From Pseudomonadota bacterium (GTDB lineage Bacteria > Myxococcota_A > Polyangia > Polyangiales > Polyangiaceae), in NCBI GenBank assembly GCA_023411445.1, contig JAEYOT010000138.1:1-6865 (forward strand): a DNA stretch of 6,865 nucleotides, in the 5' to 3' direction. The translations under genes and the position numbers were made by a program. Positions 1-6,533 of this stretch are shown piece after piece (the first letter of the stretch is position 1; every line of letters starts with the position of its first letter). The notes beneath the pieces were generated by a model. It saw only the letters and a program-made list of their open reading frames with translations. It ran no database searches and had not been told where the DNA came from.

Positions 1-338
1 GCCTTCTCGGCGAAGAGCGGCCAGTTGGAGGCGGGATCCACCACCACCGGCTCCAGCTTGCGGCCCAGCACGCCGCCGCTAGCGTTGATTTGCTCGATGG
101 TCATGAGCGCCACGTCCTTGAGTGACGTCTCGCTGATGGCCATCGTGCCGGACAGGGAGTGCAAGATACCGACCTTGATTGGACCCGTATCGGAAACCTT
201 GGCCGTGGCCGCGGGAGCTGCGGCAGAGGCAGCGGCGGGCGCTCCGCTGGTCGCAGCCGACGGCGCGGCTTCGCCGGGCCCCTTACACCCAATCGCCGCG
301 ACTAAACCTGCAAGCACGAGCTCAATTCGAGTTTTCAT
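1..338 (-). CDS. urtA: Urea/short-amide ABC transporter substrate-binding lipoprotein, UrtA-type (N-terminal part, cut by window edge)
   Basis: This is the first 112 residues of a periplasmic binding protein; the reading frame runs off the left edge. It starts at an ATG with a good Shine-Dalgarno (GGAGAAGG). A short hydrophobic signal ends in AIGC, so Cys18 is the likely lipidated residue, followed by an Ala/Ser/Pro tether of about 30 residues. The folded domain then begins with [17 protein letters not shown], continues through an [21 protein letters not shown] segment (positions about 85-105) and reaches NWPLFAEK. This pattern is characteristic of the UrtA urea receptors and the related FmdD short-chain amide receptors of the branched-chain amino acid transporter superfamily. 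With only the N-terminus visible, urea and amide receptors cannot be separated. It lies 173 nt downstream of the cupin gene on the same strand, so it may be read through from that operon or have its own promoter. The partner permeases and ATPases would lie beyond the left edge. Confidence 0.85.
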   Translation of the reverse strand, partial: MKTRIELVLAGLVAAIGCKGPGEAAPSAATSGAPAAASAAAPAATAKVSDTGPIKVGILHSLSGTMAISETSLKDVALMTIEQINASGGVLGRKLEPVVVDPASNWPLFAEK

Positions 339-340
339 CA

Positions 341-348
341 CCTTCTCC
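341..348 (-). promoter_or_regulatory. Ribosome binding site of the urtA-type gene
   Basis: The coding strand reads GGAGAAGGTG directly before the ATG, with GGAG six bases from the start codon. This supports the start at 338 and shows the gene is translated independently of the cupin gene upstream. Confidence 0.7.
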
Positions 349-380
349 AATCGAAAGCGGAAGTCCCTGAGTACCTGGTG

Positions 381-401
381 GGTGCCGGTAGGACCGGCCC
401 C
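381..401 (-). repeat. Hairpin between the cupin and urtA-type genes
   Basis: Positions 384-389 (GCCGGT) and 393-398 (ACCGGC) form a perfect 6-bp stem around a 3-nt loop. Two further G-C pairs lie outside one T/C mismatch. No T-run follows on either strand, so it is not a standard intrinsic terminator. It lies in the 173-nt gap between the end of the transporter operon and the urtA-type start, and could attenuate transcription, stabilise an mRNA end, or be chance in GC-rich DNA. Confidence 0.4.
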
Positions 402-511
402 GTTGTCATCGTCGTTCGCGTGTTTCGGCCACGTCTCGTAATCGCTACTTCGTGGTGTCCTTGCTCTGAAATGTCTCGGCTCCGCAGCGTCAGGACCTAC
501 ACATTCCGGAC

Positions 512-850
512 TCAGACGAACACCACGGGGCGCTGCCACAGGATCAGCACGACGCAGCCTCCAGCACTTTTGACGCTGTGAGTCGCCCCTGGCTCGTTGA
601 TCACGAAGCTGCCCGCGCCGTAGCGCCCCCGCTCGTCTTCCTGCTCGCCCTCGAGCACGTAAATATACTCGAAACCTTCGTGGCGATGCGCCGGCACGTG
701 GGCGCCTGGCTGGTAGCGCAGGATGGCGGCGCGGGCGCCGTCCGGCGACTCGTGCAGCACGTGAATGTCGACGCCCGTCCTGAGCGGCGAGAAAGCAAGC
801 TCGGCGATCTCGGCTGCGGTGAGCGAGAAGCGTACGGAAGAAGGGCTCAC
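512..850 (-). CDS. Small single-domain cupin protein, function unknown
   Basis: A 112-residue cytoplasmic protein with one conserved beta-barrel (cupin) domain. Motif 1 is a textbook match, G(x)5HxH(x)3E(x)6G, from Gly49 to Gly68, giving His55, His57 and Glu61. Motif 2 supplies His91 in PGATH. These four residues are the usual metal ligands, so it probably binds a divalent metal. The GTG start at 850 overlaps the ATPase stop codon as GTGA, which indicates translational coupling; upstream codons in the same frame lie inside the ATPase gene and are not used. No strong Shine-Dalgarno is visible, which fits coupling. Operon position suggests a role in handling or sensing the imported compound or a product, but nothing in the sequence fixes a reaction. 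It is far too short to be the two-cupin ureidoglycine aminohydrolase. Family membership is firm; the role is unknown. Confidence 0.88.
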   Translation of the reverse strand: MSPSSVRFSLTAAEIAELAFSPLRTGVDIHVLHESPDGARAAILRYQPGAHVPAHRHEGFEYIYVLEGEQEDERGRYGAGSFVINEPGATHSVKSAGGCVVLILWQRPVVFV

Positions 851-2448
851 GCGTGGTGGCCCGCCATGTGACGCCCGATCTCGGCCACGTTGGCCGACGC
901 CGCGGGGGTTTCGTACACCAGGCGTCCCTCGCTCATGACCACGATGCGATCCGCCAGCGCGAAGATCTCGTCCAGATCGGCGCTGACCAGCAGCACGGCG
1001 GTGCCGGCGTTGCGTGCCGCCACGATGCGCGAGCGGATCTCGGCGACCGCCGCGAAATCCAGCCCAAAGCAAGGGTTGGCGGCGATCAGGACCGCTACGT
1101 CGCCGTCGAGCTCGCGCGCCAGCACGGCCCGCTGCACATTGCCGCCCGAGAGGCCGCCGATGGGCGCGTCGGGGCCCGGTGTCTTGATCTTGTAGTCGCG
1201 GATCGAGCTCAGCGCCTTCTTACGCAGCGAGCCGCGGCGCACCGCCCAGCGCCCCAGCGTGAAGCCTCGCTCGTCGAAGCAACGAAAGCCGATGTTCTCC
1301 GCGACGCTCATGTTGGCCACGCAGGCGTTACGCAGCGGCGACTCCGGCAACAGCCGCACGCGGCTGTCGCGGATCTGCGCGCGCGTCGGCGCGTACGGCT
1401 GACCACCGACGTGCAGACTCCCTGCGCCGAGCGGACGCTGCCCTGCCAGCACCTCCACCAGCTCCTCTTGCCCATTGCCGGAGACGCCCGCGACGCCCAA
1501 GATCTCGCCGGCCCGCACCTTCAGCGCCACCCGAGACAACACCGGCAGGCCCAGATCGTCATCGGCGCACACGTCCACCAGCTCGAGCCCCACCCGCTCC
1601 AGCGTCGTGACCTTCCGCTCCAGGGCCGCGCTGGGCGGCTCCGAGCCCACCATCAGCTCAGCCAGCGACTCCGGCGTGTGCTCCGAGACCTGCCCGGTGC
1701 CGGCCTGTGCGCCGCGACGCAGCACCGTCACCTCGTCCGCGAAGGCCGTGACCTCGCGAAACTTGTGGGTGATGATGGCCACGCTGATCTCGCCTCGCCG
1801 CGTCATCTCGCGCAGCAGTCCGAGCACGTCGTCCGCCTCTTGTGGCGTGAGCACGCTGGTCGGCTCGTCCAGGATGATGATGCGGCTGCCGAGGTACAGC
1901 TGCTTCAGGATTTCGAGCTTCTGCTTCTCCCCCGCCGCCAGTTGGCGCACCAGCTTCCGCACCGGCACCTCGAACGGCATGCCGGCCATGAAGGCGCTGA
2001 TTTCTTCCTCCTCCTTGCGCCAGTCGATCAAGGCTGGCACCTCCGCGCGCGCCAGCACGAGATTTTCAGCCACCGTCATGTTCTCGACCAGCGTGAAATG
2101 CTGGTAGACCATGCCGATGCCCAGGCGCTGCGCGTCGCGCGGGTTCTTGACCAGAACCTCGGCGTCACCGACCACGACAGTGCCGGAGTCCGCCTGGTAG
2201 AAGCCCATGATGCACTTGACCAGGGTGCTCTTTCCGGCGCCGTTCTCGCCCAGCAGGGCGTGAAAGGTTCCGGGGCGCAGCGTGAACGACACGTCGTCCA
2301 GCGCTAGCAGGGAGCCGAAGCGCTTGGTCATGTGGCGCGCTTCGAGGAGCGGCGGAGGTCCGCTACCGCGCCGCCTCGCCGGAGCGATGCCGCTCAGGTC
2401 GATCTGCGGGTTGAACGCATCCACCCGCAGCGCGGGCGCCGCGCTCAT
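847..2448 (-). CDS. BMP-type ABC transporter ATP-binding protein (two nucleotide-binding domains)
   Basis: A 533-residue ATPase of the fused double-domain type that powers BMP-family (nucleoside/purine) and simple-sugar importers. Domain 1 (about residues 34-270) is catalytically complete: Walker [10 protein letters not shown] at 67-75, Q-loop Gln116, a signature written LAAGEKQ at 170-176 instead of LSGGQ, Walker B IIILDEP with Glu195, and switch His228. Domain 2 (about 285-520) has an intact LSGGN signature at 433-437 but a degenerate Walker A ([10 protein letters not shown] at 321-330, no Lys or Ser/Thr). It also lacks the Walker B acidic pair and has no switch His. Such asymmetry is usual in this family. 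The first 33 residues form a Pro/Arg-rich extension ahead of the domain. The ATG overlaps the hydrolase stop as ATGA, and GAGG lies seven bases upstream, supporting this start. It should pair with the two permeases encoded upstream, despite the hydrolase gene lying between them. Confidence 0.93.
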   Translation of the reverse strand: MSAAPALRVDAFNPQIDLSGIAPARRRGSGPPPLLEARHMTKRFGSLLALDDVSFTLRPGTFHALLGENGAGKSTLVKCIMGFYQADSGTVVVGDAEVLVKNPRDAQRLGIGMVYQHFTLVENMTVAENLVLARAEVPALIDWRKEEEEISAFMAGMPFEVPVRKLVRQLAAGEKQKLEILKQLYLGSRIIILDEPTSVLTPQEADDVLGLLREMTRRGEISVAIITHKFREVTAFADEVTVLRRGAQAGTGQVSEHTPESLAELMVGSEPPSAALERKVTTLERVGLELVDVCADDDLGLPVLSRVALKVRAGEILGVAGVSGNGQEELVEVLAGQRPLGAGSLHVGGQPYAPTRAQIRDSRVRLLPESPLRNACVANMSVAENIGFRCFDERGFTLGRWAVRRGSLRKKALSSIRDYKIKTPGPDAPIGGLSGGNVQRAVLARELDGDVAVLIAANPCFGLDFAAVAEIRSRIVAARNAGTAVLLVSADLDEIFALADRIVVMSEGRLVYETPAASANVAEIGRHMAGHHA

Positions 2449-3143
2449 GGCAGCGCCTCGAGCACGGCCGCGGAGGTACCGAGCGCGCCGAAGACGCCGT
2501 TTTGCATCGTGACCATCTTGAGCGCCGCAGCGTGGTTACCGGCGTCCGTCGCGGCGCAGCAGTCGCCGAGCAGCAAGCACTCGTAGCCGCGATCGTTGGC
2601 CTCGCGCATCGTGGTGTGCACGCACACGTCCGTGGTCAGGCCGCACAGCACGATGTTTCGGATACCGCGCTGGCGCAGCAGCATGTCCAGATCTGTGGCG
2701 TAAAACGAGCCTTTGCCGGGCTTGTCGATGATGGGCTCGCCGGCGATGGGCGCAAGCTCTGGGATGATCTCCCAGCCTGGCTCGCCACGGACGAGCACGC
2801 GGCCGCACGGTCCGACGTCTCCGATGCCGGGCTGGCCTGGGCCACCGTTTTGCAGTACGCGCGAGCGCCAGCGCTTGTTGGCGGGCAAGTCCGACAGGTC
2901 AGGCCGGTGGCCTTCACGGGTGTGGATCACGTGGTAACCGCCCCGGCGGAAGCGCTCCAGCACCTTGCGGATGGGCTCGATGGTGGCGCGCGCGTTGGTC
3001 AGATCATAGCCAAGACCATCGATGTAGCCGCCCTTACCGCAGAAGTCGGTCTGCATGTCGATGATGATCAGCGTGGTGTTCTGCGGACGCAGATCGCCAT
3101 CGTAGGGCCACGGGTAGGGCTGGGCGGGGACGTATTGGCTCAT
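2445..3143 (-). CDS. Cysteine hydrolase of the isochorismatase fold, biuret/triuret hydrolase-like
   Basis: A 232-residue cytoplasmic amidohydrolase with the complete family triad: Asp33 in IIIDMQTDF, Lys141 in IIDKPGKGSF, and nucleophile Cys174 in GLTTDVCVHTT. The segments DFCGKGGY, HTREGHRPDL, PANKRWRS, MREANDRGYECLLL and MQNGVFG are those I associate with biuret hydrolase (BiuH, cyanuric acid pathway of Rhizobium leguminosarum, triad Asp36-Lys142-Cys175) and triuret hydrolase TrtA. The triad spacing differs by only about two residues from BiuH. Such enzymes remove ammonia from a terminal ureido group, for example biuret to allophanate. Other family members (RutB ureidoacrylate hydrolase, N-carbamoylsarcosine amidohydrolase, guanylurea hydrolase) remain possible. 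The gene lies between the second permease (11-nt gap) and the ATPase (ATGA overlap) of a BMP transporter and close to a urtA-type gene, so it probably acts on the imported compound. Fold and triad are certain; the exact substrate is not. Confidence 0.9.
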   Translation of the reverse strand: MSQYVPAQPYPWPYDGDLRPQNTTLIIIDMQTDFCGKGGYIDGLGYDLTNARATIEPIRKVLERFRRGGYHVIHTREGHRPDLSDLPANKRWRSRVLQNGGPGQPGIGDVGPCGRVLVRGEPGWEIIPELAPIAGEPIIDKPGKGSFYATDLDMLLRQRGIRNIVLCGLTTDVCVHTTMREANDRGYECLLLGDCCAATDAGNHAAALKMVTMQNGVFGALGTSAAVLEALP

Positions 3144-3149
3144 GGCGAT

Positions 3150-3155
3150 TCCTTT
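3150..3155 (-). promoter_or_regulatory. Ribosome binding site of the hydrolase gene
   Basis: The coding strand reads TGAAAGGAATCGCCATG. AAAGGA sits six bases before the ATG and overlaps the TGA stop of the preceding permease gene, so the hydrolase is translated directly behind the permease. This fixes the start at 3143. Confidence 0.7.
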
Positions 3156-4084
3156 CAGCGGGCGACCGTCAATTCCATGGGCAGGTCGGCGGATTGCTTG
3201 GTGGCCGAGCTCGACAGCACCATGATCACGAGCGTGAGCGCGTAGGGCGCGGCGTTGAACAGGTAGTATCCGGAGGTAACGCCGACGGACTGCAGCGCCG
3301 GACCCAGCGCGCTAGCGCCGCCGAACAGCAAGCTGGCGTATAGACAGCGCACCGGATCCCAGCGCGCGAAGATGACTAGCGCGACGGCCATCAAGCCCTG
3401 CCCGCTCGACAAGCCTTCGTTCCAGCTCCCGGGATAGAACAGCGACAAGAACGAGCCGCCGATACCGGCCAGCACACCGCCGGCCATGGTGGCGAGCAGG
3501 CGCACGCGGTTCACATCGTAGCCCATGGCGCGCGCCGCCTCGGCGCTCTCGCCCACCGTGCGCACGATCAGGCCCCAGCGCGTGTTCTTCAAGCCGTAGC
3601 GCAAAAGCGGCGCCAGCAGGATACCGAGCACCAGCAGCACGTTCACCTGCAGGTTCGATTGAACCTGCGGTACGTCGCTCCAGAAGCCGAGCGAGAAGGA
3701 CGGCAGACGCGGCGCCGTCGGCTGGATCAGCGGCTTGCCCAAGAAGAACGAGAGCCCAATGCCGAGCAACATCAGCGCGATACCGACGGCGATGTCGTTG
3801 ACGCGCGGACGACTGCAGAGAAAGCCGTGCAGCGCGCCAAACAGCGCGCCGAGCGCGCCCGCCGCCGCGACACCGAGCCAGGGCGAGCCCGTGAGGTACG
3901 AGACGCCGTAGCCGCCCATGGCACCGAGCACCAGCGTGCCCTCCAATCCCAGGTTCACGCGCCCAGACTTCTCGGTCAGGCACTCACCCAGGCTCACGAA
4001 CAAGAACGGAGCGCTGACGCGCAGCGCGCCGCCGAGCACGGCCAGCGGCACGCCCCAGGCGCCGAGTGTCTCCACGTCGCTCAC
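3155..4084 (-). CDS. BMP-type ABC transporter permease, second subunit
   Basis: A 309-residue polytopic inner-membrane protein of the BPD_transp_2 family, the second permease of BMP-type (nucleoside) importers. The signature lies near the N-terminus: SLGECLTEKSGRVNLGLEG at about residues 31-49, followed by a chain of roughly eight to nine hydrophobic segments. The cytoplasmic loop that contacts the ATPase is recognisable as VGESAEAARAMGYDVNRVR (177-195). A conserved later segment, WNEGLSSGQGLMAVALVIFA, is also present. The GTG start overlaps the upstream permease stop as GTGA and has an excellent Shine-Dalgarno, AAAGGAG, seven bases ahead. The same frame stays open upstream as far as 4942, but that stretch is an Arg/Gly-rich shadow of the other permease gene, not a fusion. 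It should form a heterodimer with the 381-residue permease. Confidence 0.93.
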   Translation of the reverse strand: MSDVETLGAWGVPLAVLGGALRVSAPFLFVSLGECLTEKSGRVNLGLEGTLVLGAMGGYGVSYLTGSPWLGVAAAGALGALFGALHGFLCSRPRVNDIAVGIALMLLGIGLSFFLGKPLIQPTAPRLPSFSLGFWSDVPQVQSNLQVNVLLVLGILLAPLLRYGLKNTRWGLIVRTVGESAEAARAMGYDVNRVRLLATMAGGVLAGIGGSFLSLFYPGSWNEGLSSGQGLMAVALVIFARWDPVRCLYASLLFGGASALGPALQSVGVTSGYYLFNAAPYALTLVIMVLSSSATKQSADLPMELTVAR

Positions 4085-5226
4085 GAGGCAGCTCCTTTCG
4101 TCGACAGCAGGCGAGAGAACAGCGTCACCTTGCCGCGGTAGGACTCGCTCGCCAGGATGACCACGAACAAGATGCCTTGCAGCACGCTGACGGTGGCGTC
4201 CGGCAAGCCGAACGAACGCTGAAGCAGCCCGCCACTGGCGCTGATGCCGCCCAGCACGAGCGCCACCGGCATGATGGCGAGCGGGCTGTGGCGCGCCAAA
4301 AACGCCACCAAAATGCCAGTATAGCCGTAGCCTGCGACCAGCGAAGCGTTGGCCTTGCCGTGCACGGCCGCCACCTCCAGCATGCCCGCCAGGCCCGCGG
4401 CGGCGCCGGCCAAGGCGCACACGCTGATCAGCAGCTTGGGCACCGCCAGGCCGCTCAGGCGCGCGGCGCGCGGATTGCCGCCCACGATGCGGGCCGCGAA
4501 GCCGAACACGGAGTGATCCATCAGCAGCCAGGCGAGCAGGCAAGCGACCACGCCGTACAGCAGGCCGTAGTGCACATCCAGGCCGGGTAGGGTGCCCAAC
4601 ATGTTCGCGTCGCCAATGTGCAGCGTGCTCGGCTTGTTCAAGCTCTGCGGGTCGCGGAGCGGCCCTTCGATCAAGTGGTTGCAGAGCGCGATGCCGATGT
4701 AGGACAAAAGCAGGCTGCTGATGGTTTCGTTCACCCCGCGCTTGGCGCGGAGCGCGCCCGCCGCGCCGATCCACAGCGCACCAAACAGCATGGAAGCGAT
4801 GGCCATCGCGCCCAGCACCACGTACGGGCTCGCGCCGGCGAGCAGGCTGCTGGCCACCGCCGCCGCCGCCACGCCGCCCACGTAGACCGCGCCCTCGCCG
4901 CCTATCACCACCAAGCCGAGCCGCGCCGGCAGCGCGGTGCACAGCCCGGTGAGCATGAGCGGCGCCGCGCGCTGCAGGCTATTTTGCAGCGAAAACCAGG
5001 TCCCGAACGCGCCTCGGTACATCTGCTCGTACACGTCGAGCGGGTTGTGGCCCGAGAGCGCGACGAAGAGCCCGAACAGCACGGCCGAGACCGCGAGCGC
5101 CGAGCTTGGTACGACGAGCCCGTCCAAAAGGGCGCCGAGCCAACCGAGCGCGCGTGTACCAGCGCCGTCCGCCGGCTCACCGCCGGCGGGCTCGCTCATC
5201 GGTCCAGCCGCGGTCGCGCTGGTCAT
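4081..5226 (-). CDS. BMP-type ABC transporter permease, first subunit
   Basis: A 381-residue polytopic inner-membrane protein of the BPD_transp_2 family. About 35 hydrophilic residues precede the first membrane span (about 36-58). Further hydrophobic segments lie at roughly 88-106, 111-130, 133-157, 167-185, 219-236, 262-283, 302-322, 324-342 and 347-370. The motif RIVGGNPRAARLSGL (236-250) is the cytoplasmic coupling loop typical of this subunit, and RGVNETISSLLLSYI (163-177) is also characteristic. The start ATG lies three bases after the stop of the binding-protein gene and has no clear Shine-Dalgarno, suggesting termination-reinitiation. A second in-frame ATG at codon 10 is an alternative start. 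Its stop codon overlaps the next permease start. It forms the translocation channel with the 309-residue permease for whatever the BMP receptor delivers. Confidence 0.93.
   Translation of the reverse strand: MTSATAAGPMSEPAGGEPADGAGTRALGWLGALLDGLVVPSSALAVSAVLFGLFVALSGHNPLDVYEQMYRGAFGTWFSLQNSLQRAAPLMLTGLCTALPARLGLVVIGGEGAVYVGGVAAAAVASSLLAGASPYVVLGAMAIASMLFGALWIGAAGALRAKRGVNETISSLLLSYIGIALCNHLIEGPLRDPQSLNKPSTLHIGDANMLGTLPGLDVHYGLLYGVVACLLAWLLMDHSVFGFAARIVGGNPRAARLSGLAVPKLLISVCALAGAAAGLAGMLEVAAVHGKANASLVAGYGYTGILVAFLARHSPLAIMPVALVLGGISASGGLLQRSFGLPDATVSVLQGILFVVILASESYRGKVTLFSRLLSTKGAAS
4092..4098 (-). promoter_or_regulatory. Ribosome binding site that fixes the GTG start of the second permease
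   Basis: The coding strand carries AAAGGAG seven bases before GTG at 4084, the strongest Shine-Dalgarno in the operon. It decides for this GTG over the long upstream open frame. Confidence 0.8.
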
Positions 5227-5229
5227 GCT

Positions 5230-6390
5230 TTAGAGCGAGCCTTGGACGCCCGCTACCAGGTAGTTCATCTTCTCGAGCTCGATGTCGGTCTGACCTCGCT
5301 CGGTACCGGCGGCGATGATGTCCTTGCCGGCGTTGTCCTTGAGCGGACCCTTGAAGATGACGAGCTTACCGCTGGTCAGCTCCTCCTTTACGGCGTCCGC
5401 CTTCGCCTTCGTCTCCGCAGCGACCGGCGCGCCGTAGGGTGACATCTTGATGAAGCCCTCCTTGAAGCCGCCGCGCACGAGGTGCGACCACGGCTTGCCC
5501 GCCTTCACCTTCTCGACGTAGTCCTTGTACACGGCGGCCCAGTTCCACTCCGCGCCGGTCAAGTAACCCTTGGGCGCCAGCGCGGCCTGGTTCGCGTGGT
5601 AGCCGGTGCTGTAGATGCCGCGCTTCTCCGCCGTCTCGATCACGACCTTGGGGGAGTCCACGTGGCACGTCACCACGTCCGCCCCCTGATCCACGAGGCT
5701 GTTCGTCGCCTCGGCTTCCTTGACCGGCAGCGACCAATCACCGGTGAAGATCACGCTGGTGGTGATCTTGGGATTGACGGACAGCGCACCCAGCGTAAAC
5801 GCATTGATGTTGCGGAGCACCTGCGGGATCGGCTTGGCGGCGACGAAGCCCAGCTTGTTCGTCTTGCTGGTGAGGCCCGCCACGACGCCGGACACGTACT
5901 GCGCCTCGTCGATGTAGCCGAAGTAGCTGCCGACGTTCTTGGGGTGCTTGCCCTCCGTGTACAAGCCACCGCAGTGCAAGAACACCACGTCCGGGTACTT
6001 CTCGGCCATCTTCAAGATGTGCGGATCGAAGTAGCCGAAGGACGTGGGGAAGAGCAGCTTGACCCCGTCCAGGTTGATCATGCTCTCCATCGTCTTCTGC
6101 ACGTCCACCGTCTCCGGTACCTTCTCCTCTTCGCGGATCTTGACGCCGGCTGCCGCCAGGCTCTTGGCGCCTTCGGCGTGCGCTTGGTTGTAGCCGTAGT
6201 CGTCCTTCGGACCGACGTAGATGAAACCGACGGTCAAGTCCGACGCAGGCTTCGCCGCGGCGGTCGCCGGCGCCGCCGAATCGGCAGGAGCGGCTTCCGA
6301 CGCAGGCTTATTGCAAGACACAGTCGAAAGAGCCGTCGCACCGAGCAGGGCGAGCAGCGAGCGACGAGACGGAGCAAGGGTGTTCGTCAT
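5230..6390 (-). CDS. BMP-family ABC transporter substrate-binding lipoprotein
   Basis: A 386-residue periplasmic receptor of the BMP (basic membrane protein / PnrA-like) family, whose characterised members bind purine nucleosides or nucleobases. The chosen ATG gives a signal sequence with twin Arg at 9-10 (SRRSLL), a hydrophobic stretch and TVSC, so Cys26 is the likely lipidated residue. An Ala/Pro/Lys tether follows to about residue 52. The receptor domain opens with LTVGFIYVGPKDDYGYNQ. It continues through LLFPTSFGYFDPHILKMAEKYPDVVFLHCGG (two strands, about 112-142), YFGYIDEAQYVSGVVAG (156-172), the GDWSLPVKEAEA segment (217-228) and TGAEWNWAAVYKDYV near the C-terminus. A GTG 25 codons upstream keeps the frame open but would bury the signal sequence, so it is less likely. 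Neither start has a good Shine-Dalgarno. First gene of the operon, three bases ahead of the permease. Family is certain; ligand is unknown, with a ureide suggested by context. Confidence 0.92.
   Translation of the reverse strand: MTNTLAPSRRSLLALLGATALSTVSCNKPASEAAPADSAAPATAAAKPASDLTVGFIYVGPKDDYGYNQAHAEGAKSLAAAGVKIREEEKVPETVDVQKTMESMINLDGVKLLFPTSFGYFDPHILKMAEKYPDVVFLHCGGLYTEGKHPKNVGSYFGYIDEAQYVSGVVAGLTSKTNKLGFVAAKPIPQVLRNINAFTLGALSVNPKITTSVIFTGDWSLPVKEAEATNSLVDQGADVVTCHVDSPKVVIETAEKRGIYSTGYHANQAALAPKGYLTGAEWNWAAVYKDYVEKVKAGKPWSHLVRGGFKEGFIKMSPYGAPVAAETKAKADAVKEELTSGKLVIFKGPLKDNAGKDIIAAGTERGQTDIELEKMNYLVAGVQGSL
6239..6309 (-). repeat. In-frame duplicated tether segment in the BMP lipoprotein
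   Basis: The same 14 bases (TCCGACGCAGGCTT on the plus strand) occur at 6239-6252 and 6296-6309, 57 bases apart. In the protein this gives KPASD at 47-51 and KPASE at 28-32, a 19-residue period in the Ala/Pro tether between the lipid-anchored Cys and the receptor domain. It is probably a small tandem expansion of a flexible linker. Confidence 0.6.
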
Positions 6391-6417
6391 TGCAAGACTC
6401 GATATAAGGAGGCCAAA

Positions 6418-6449
6418 GTTTCGACTTCTTTTCGCAGACAGGTCGAAAC
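6418..6449. repeat. 8-bp inverted repeat (GTTTCGAC/GTCGAAAC) upstream of the BMP operon
   Basis: GTTTCGAC at 6418-6425 and GTCGAAAC at 6442-6449 are perfect reverse complements separated by 16 bases. The element sits 28 to 59 bases upstream of the BMP start codon, a fitting place for a repressor operator or, if transcribed, a leader hairpin. A partial half-site (GTCGAA) recurs at 6498-6503. No known regulator is recognised. Confidence 0.5.
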
Positions 6450-6520
6450 AAACACCGCGTACCACTTGGTCACGAGGCGGAATTGCGCGGCAAAAACGTC
6501 GAATAAAGACGCGGATCTGA

Positions 6521-6533
6521 CGACGTTACGTCG
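6521..6533. repeat. Short palindrome CGACGT-T-ACGTCG, possible operator
   Basis: Two perfect 6-bp arms surround a single central base, about 130 bases upstream of the BMP start and 203 bases upstream of the rightward gene. The size and symmetry fit a dimeric regulator site, but a 6-bp palindrome in GC-rich DNA may also arise by chance. Confidence 0.35.

Noticed and set aside
381..401. Hairpin as an intrinsic terminator of the transporter operon
   Set aside because: No T-run follows the stem on the transcribed strand, so it is kept only as a hairpin.
512..850. Cupin as ureidoglycine aminohydrolase in a ureide pathway
   Set aside because: That enzyme has two cupin domains and about 260 residues, whereas this protein has one domain and 112 residues.
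851..1072. Upstream extension of the cupin frame into the ATPase gene
   Set aside because: The extra residues are a shadow of the ATPase. The GTG at 850 gives a cupin of normal length and a 4-bp coupled overlap.
853..2307. A 484-codon open frame on the plus strand opposite the ATPase gene
   Set aside because: It is rich in Arg, His, Gln and Ala with no recognisable domain, the usual antisense shadow of a high-GC gene. The opposite strand encodes a clear ABC ATPase.
4085..4942. Upstream extension of the second permease frame, which would make a 595-residue fusion
   Set aside because: The extension is an Arg/Gly-rich out-of-frame reading of the first permease. A strong Shine-Dalgarno and a GTGA overlap mark the real start at 4084.
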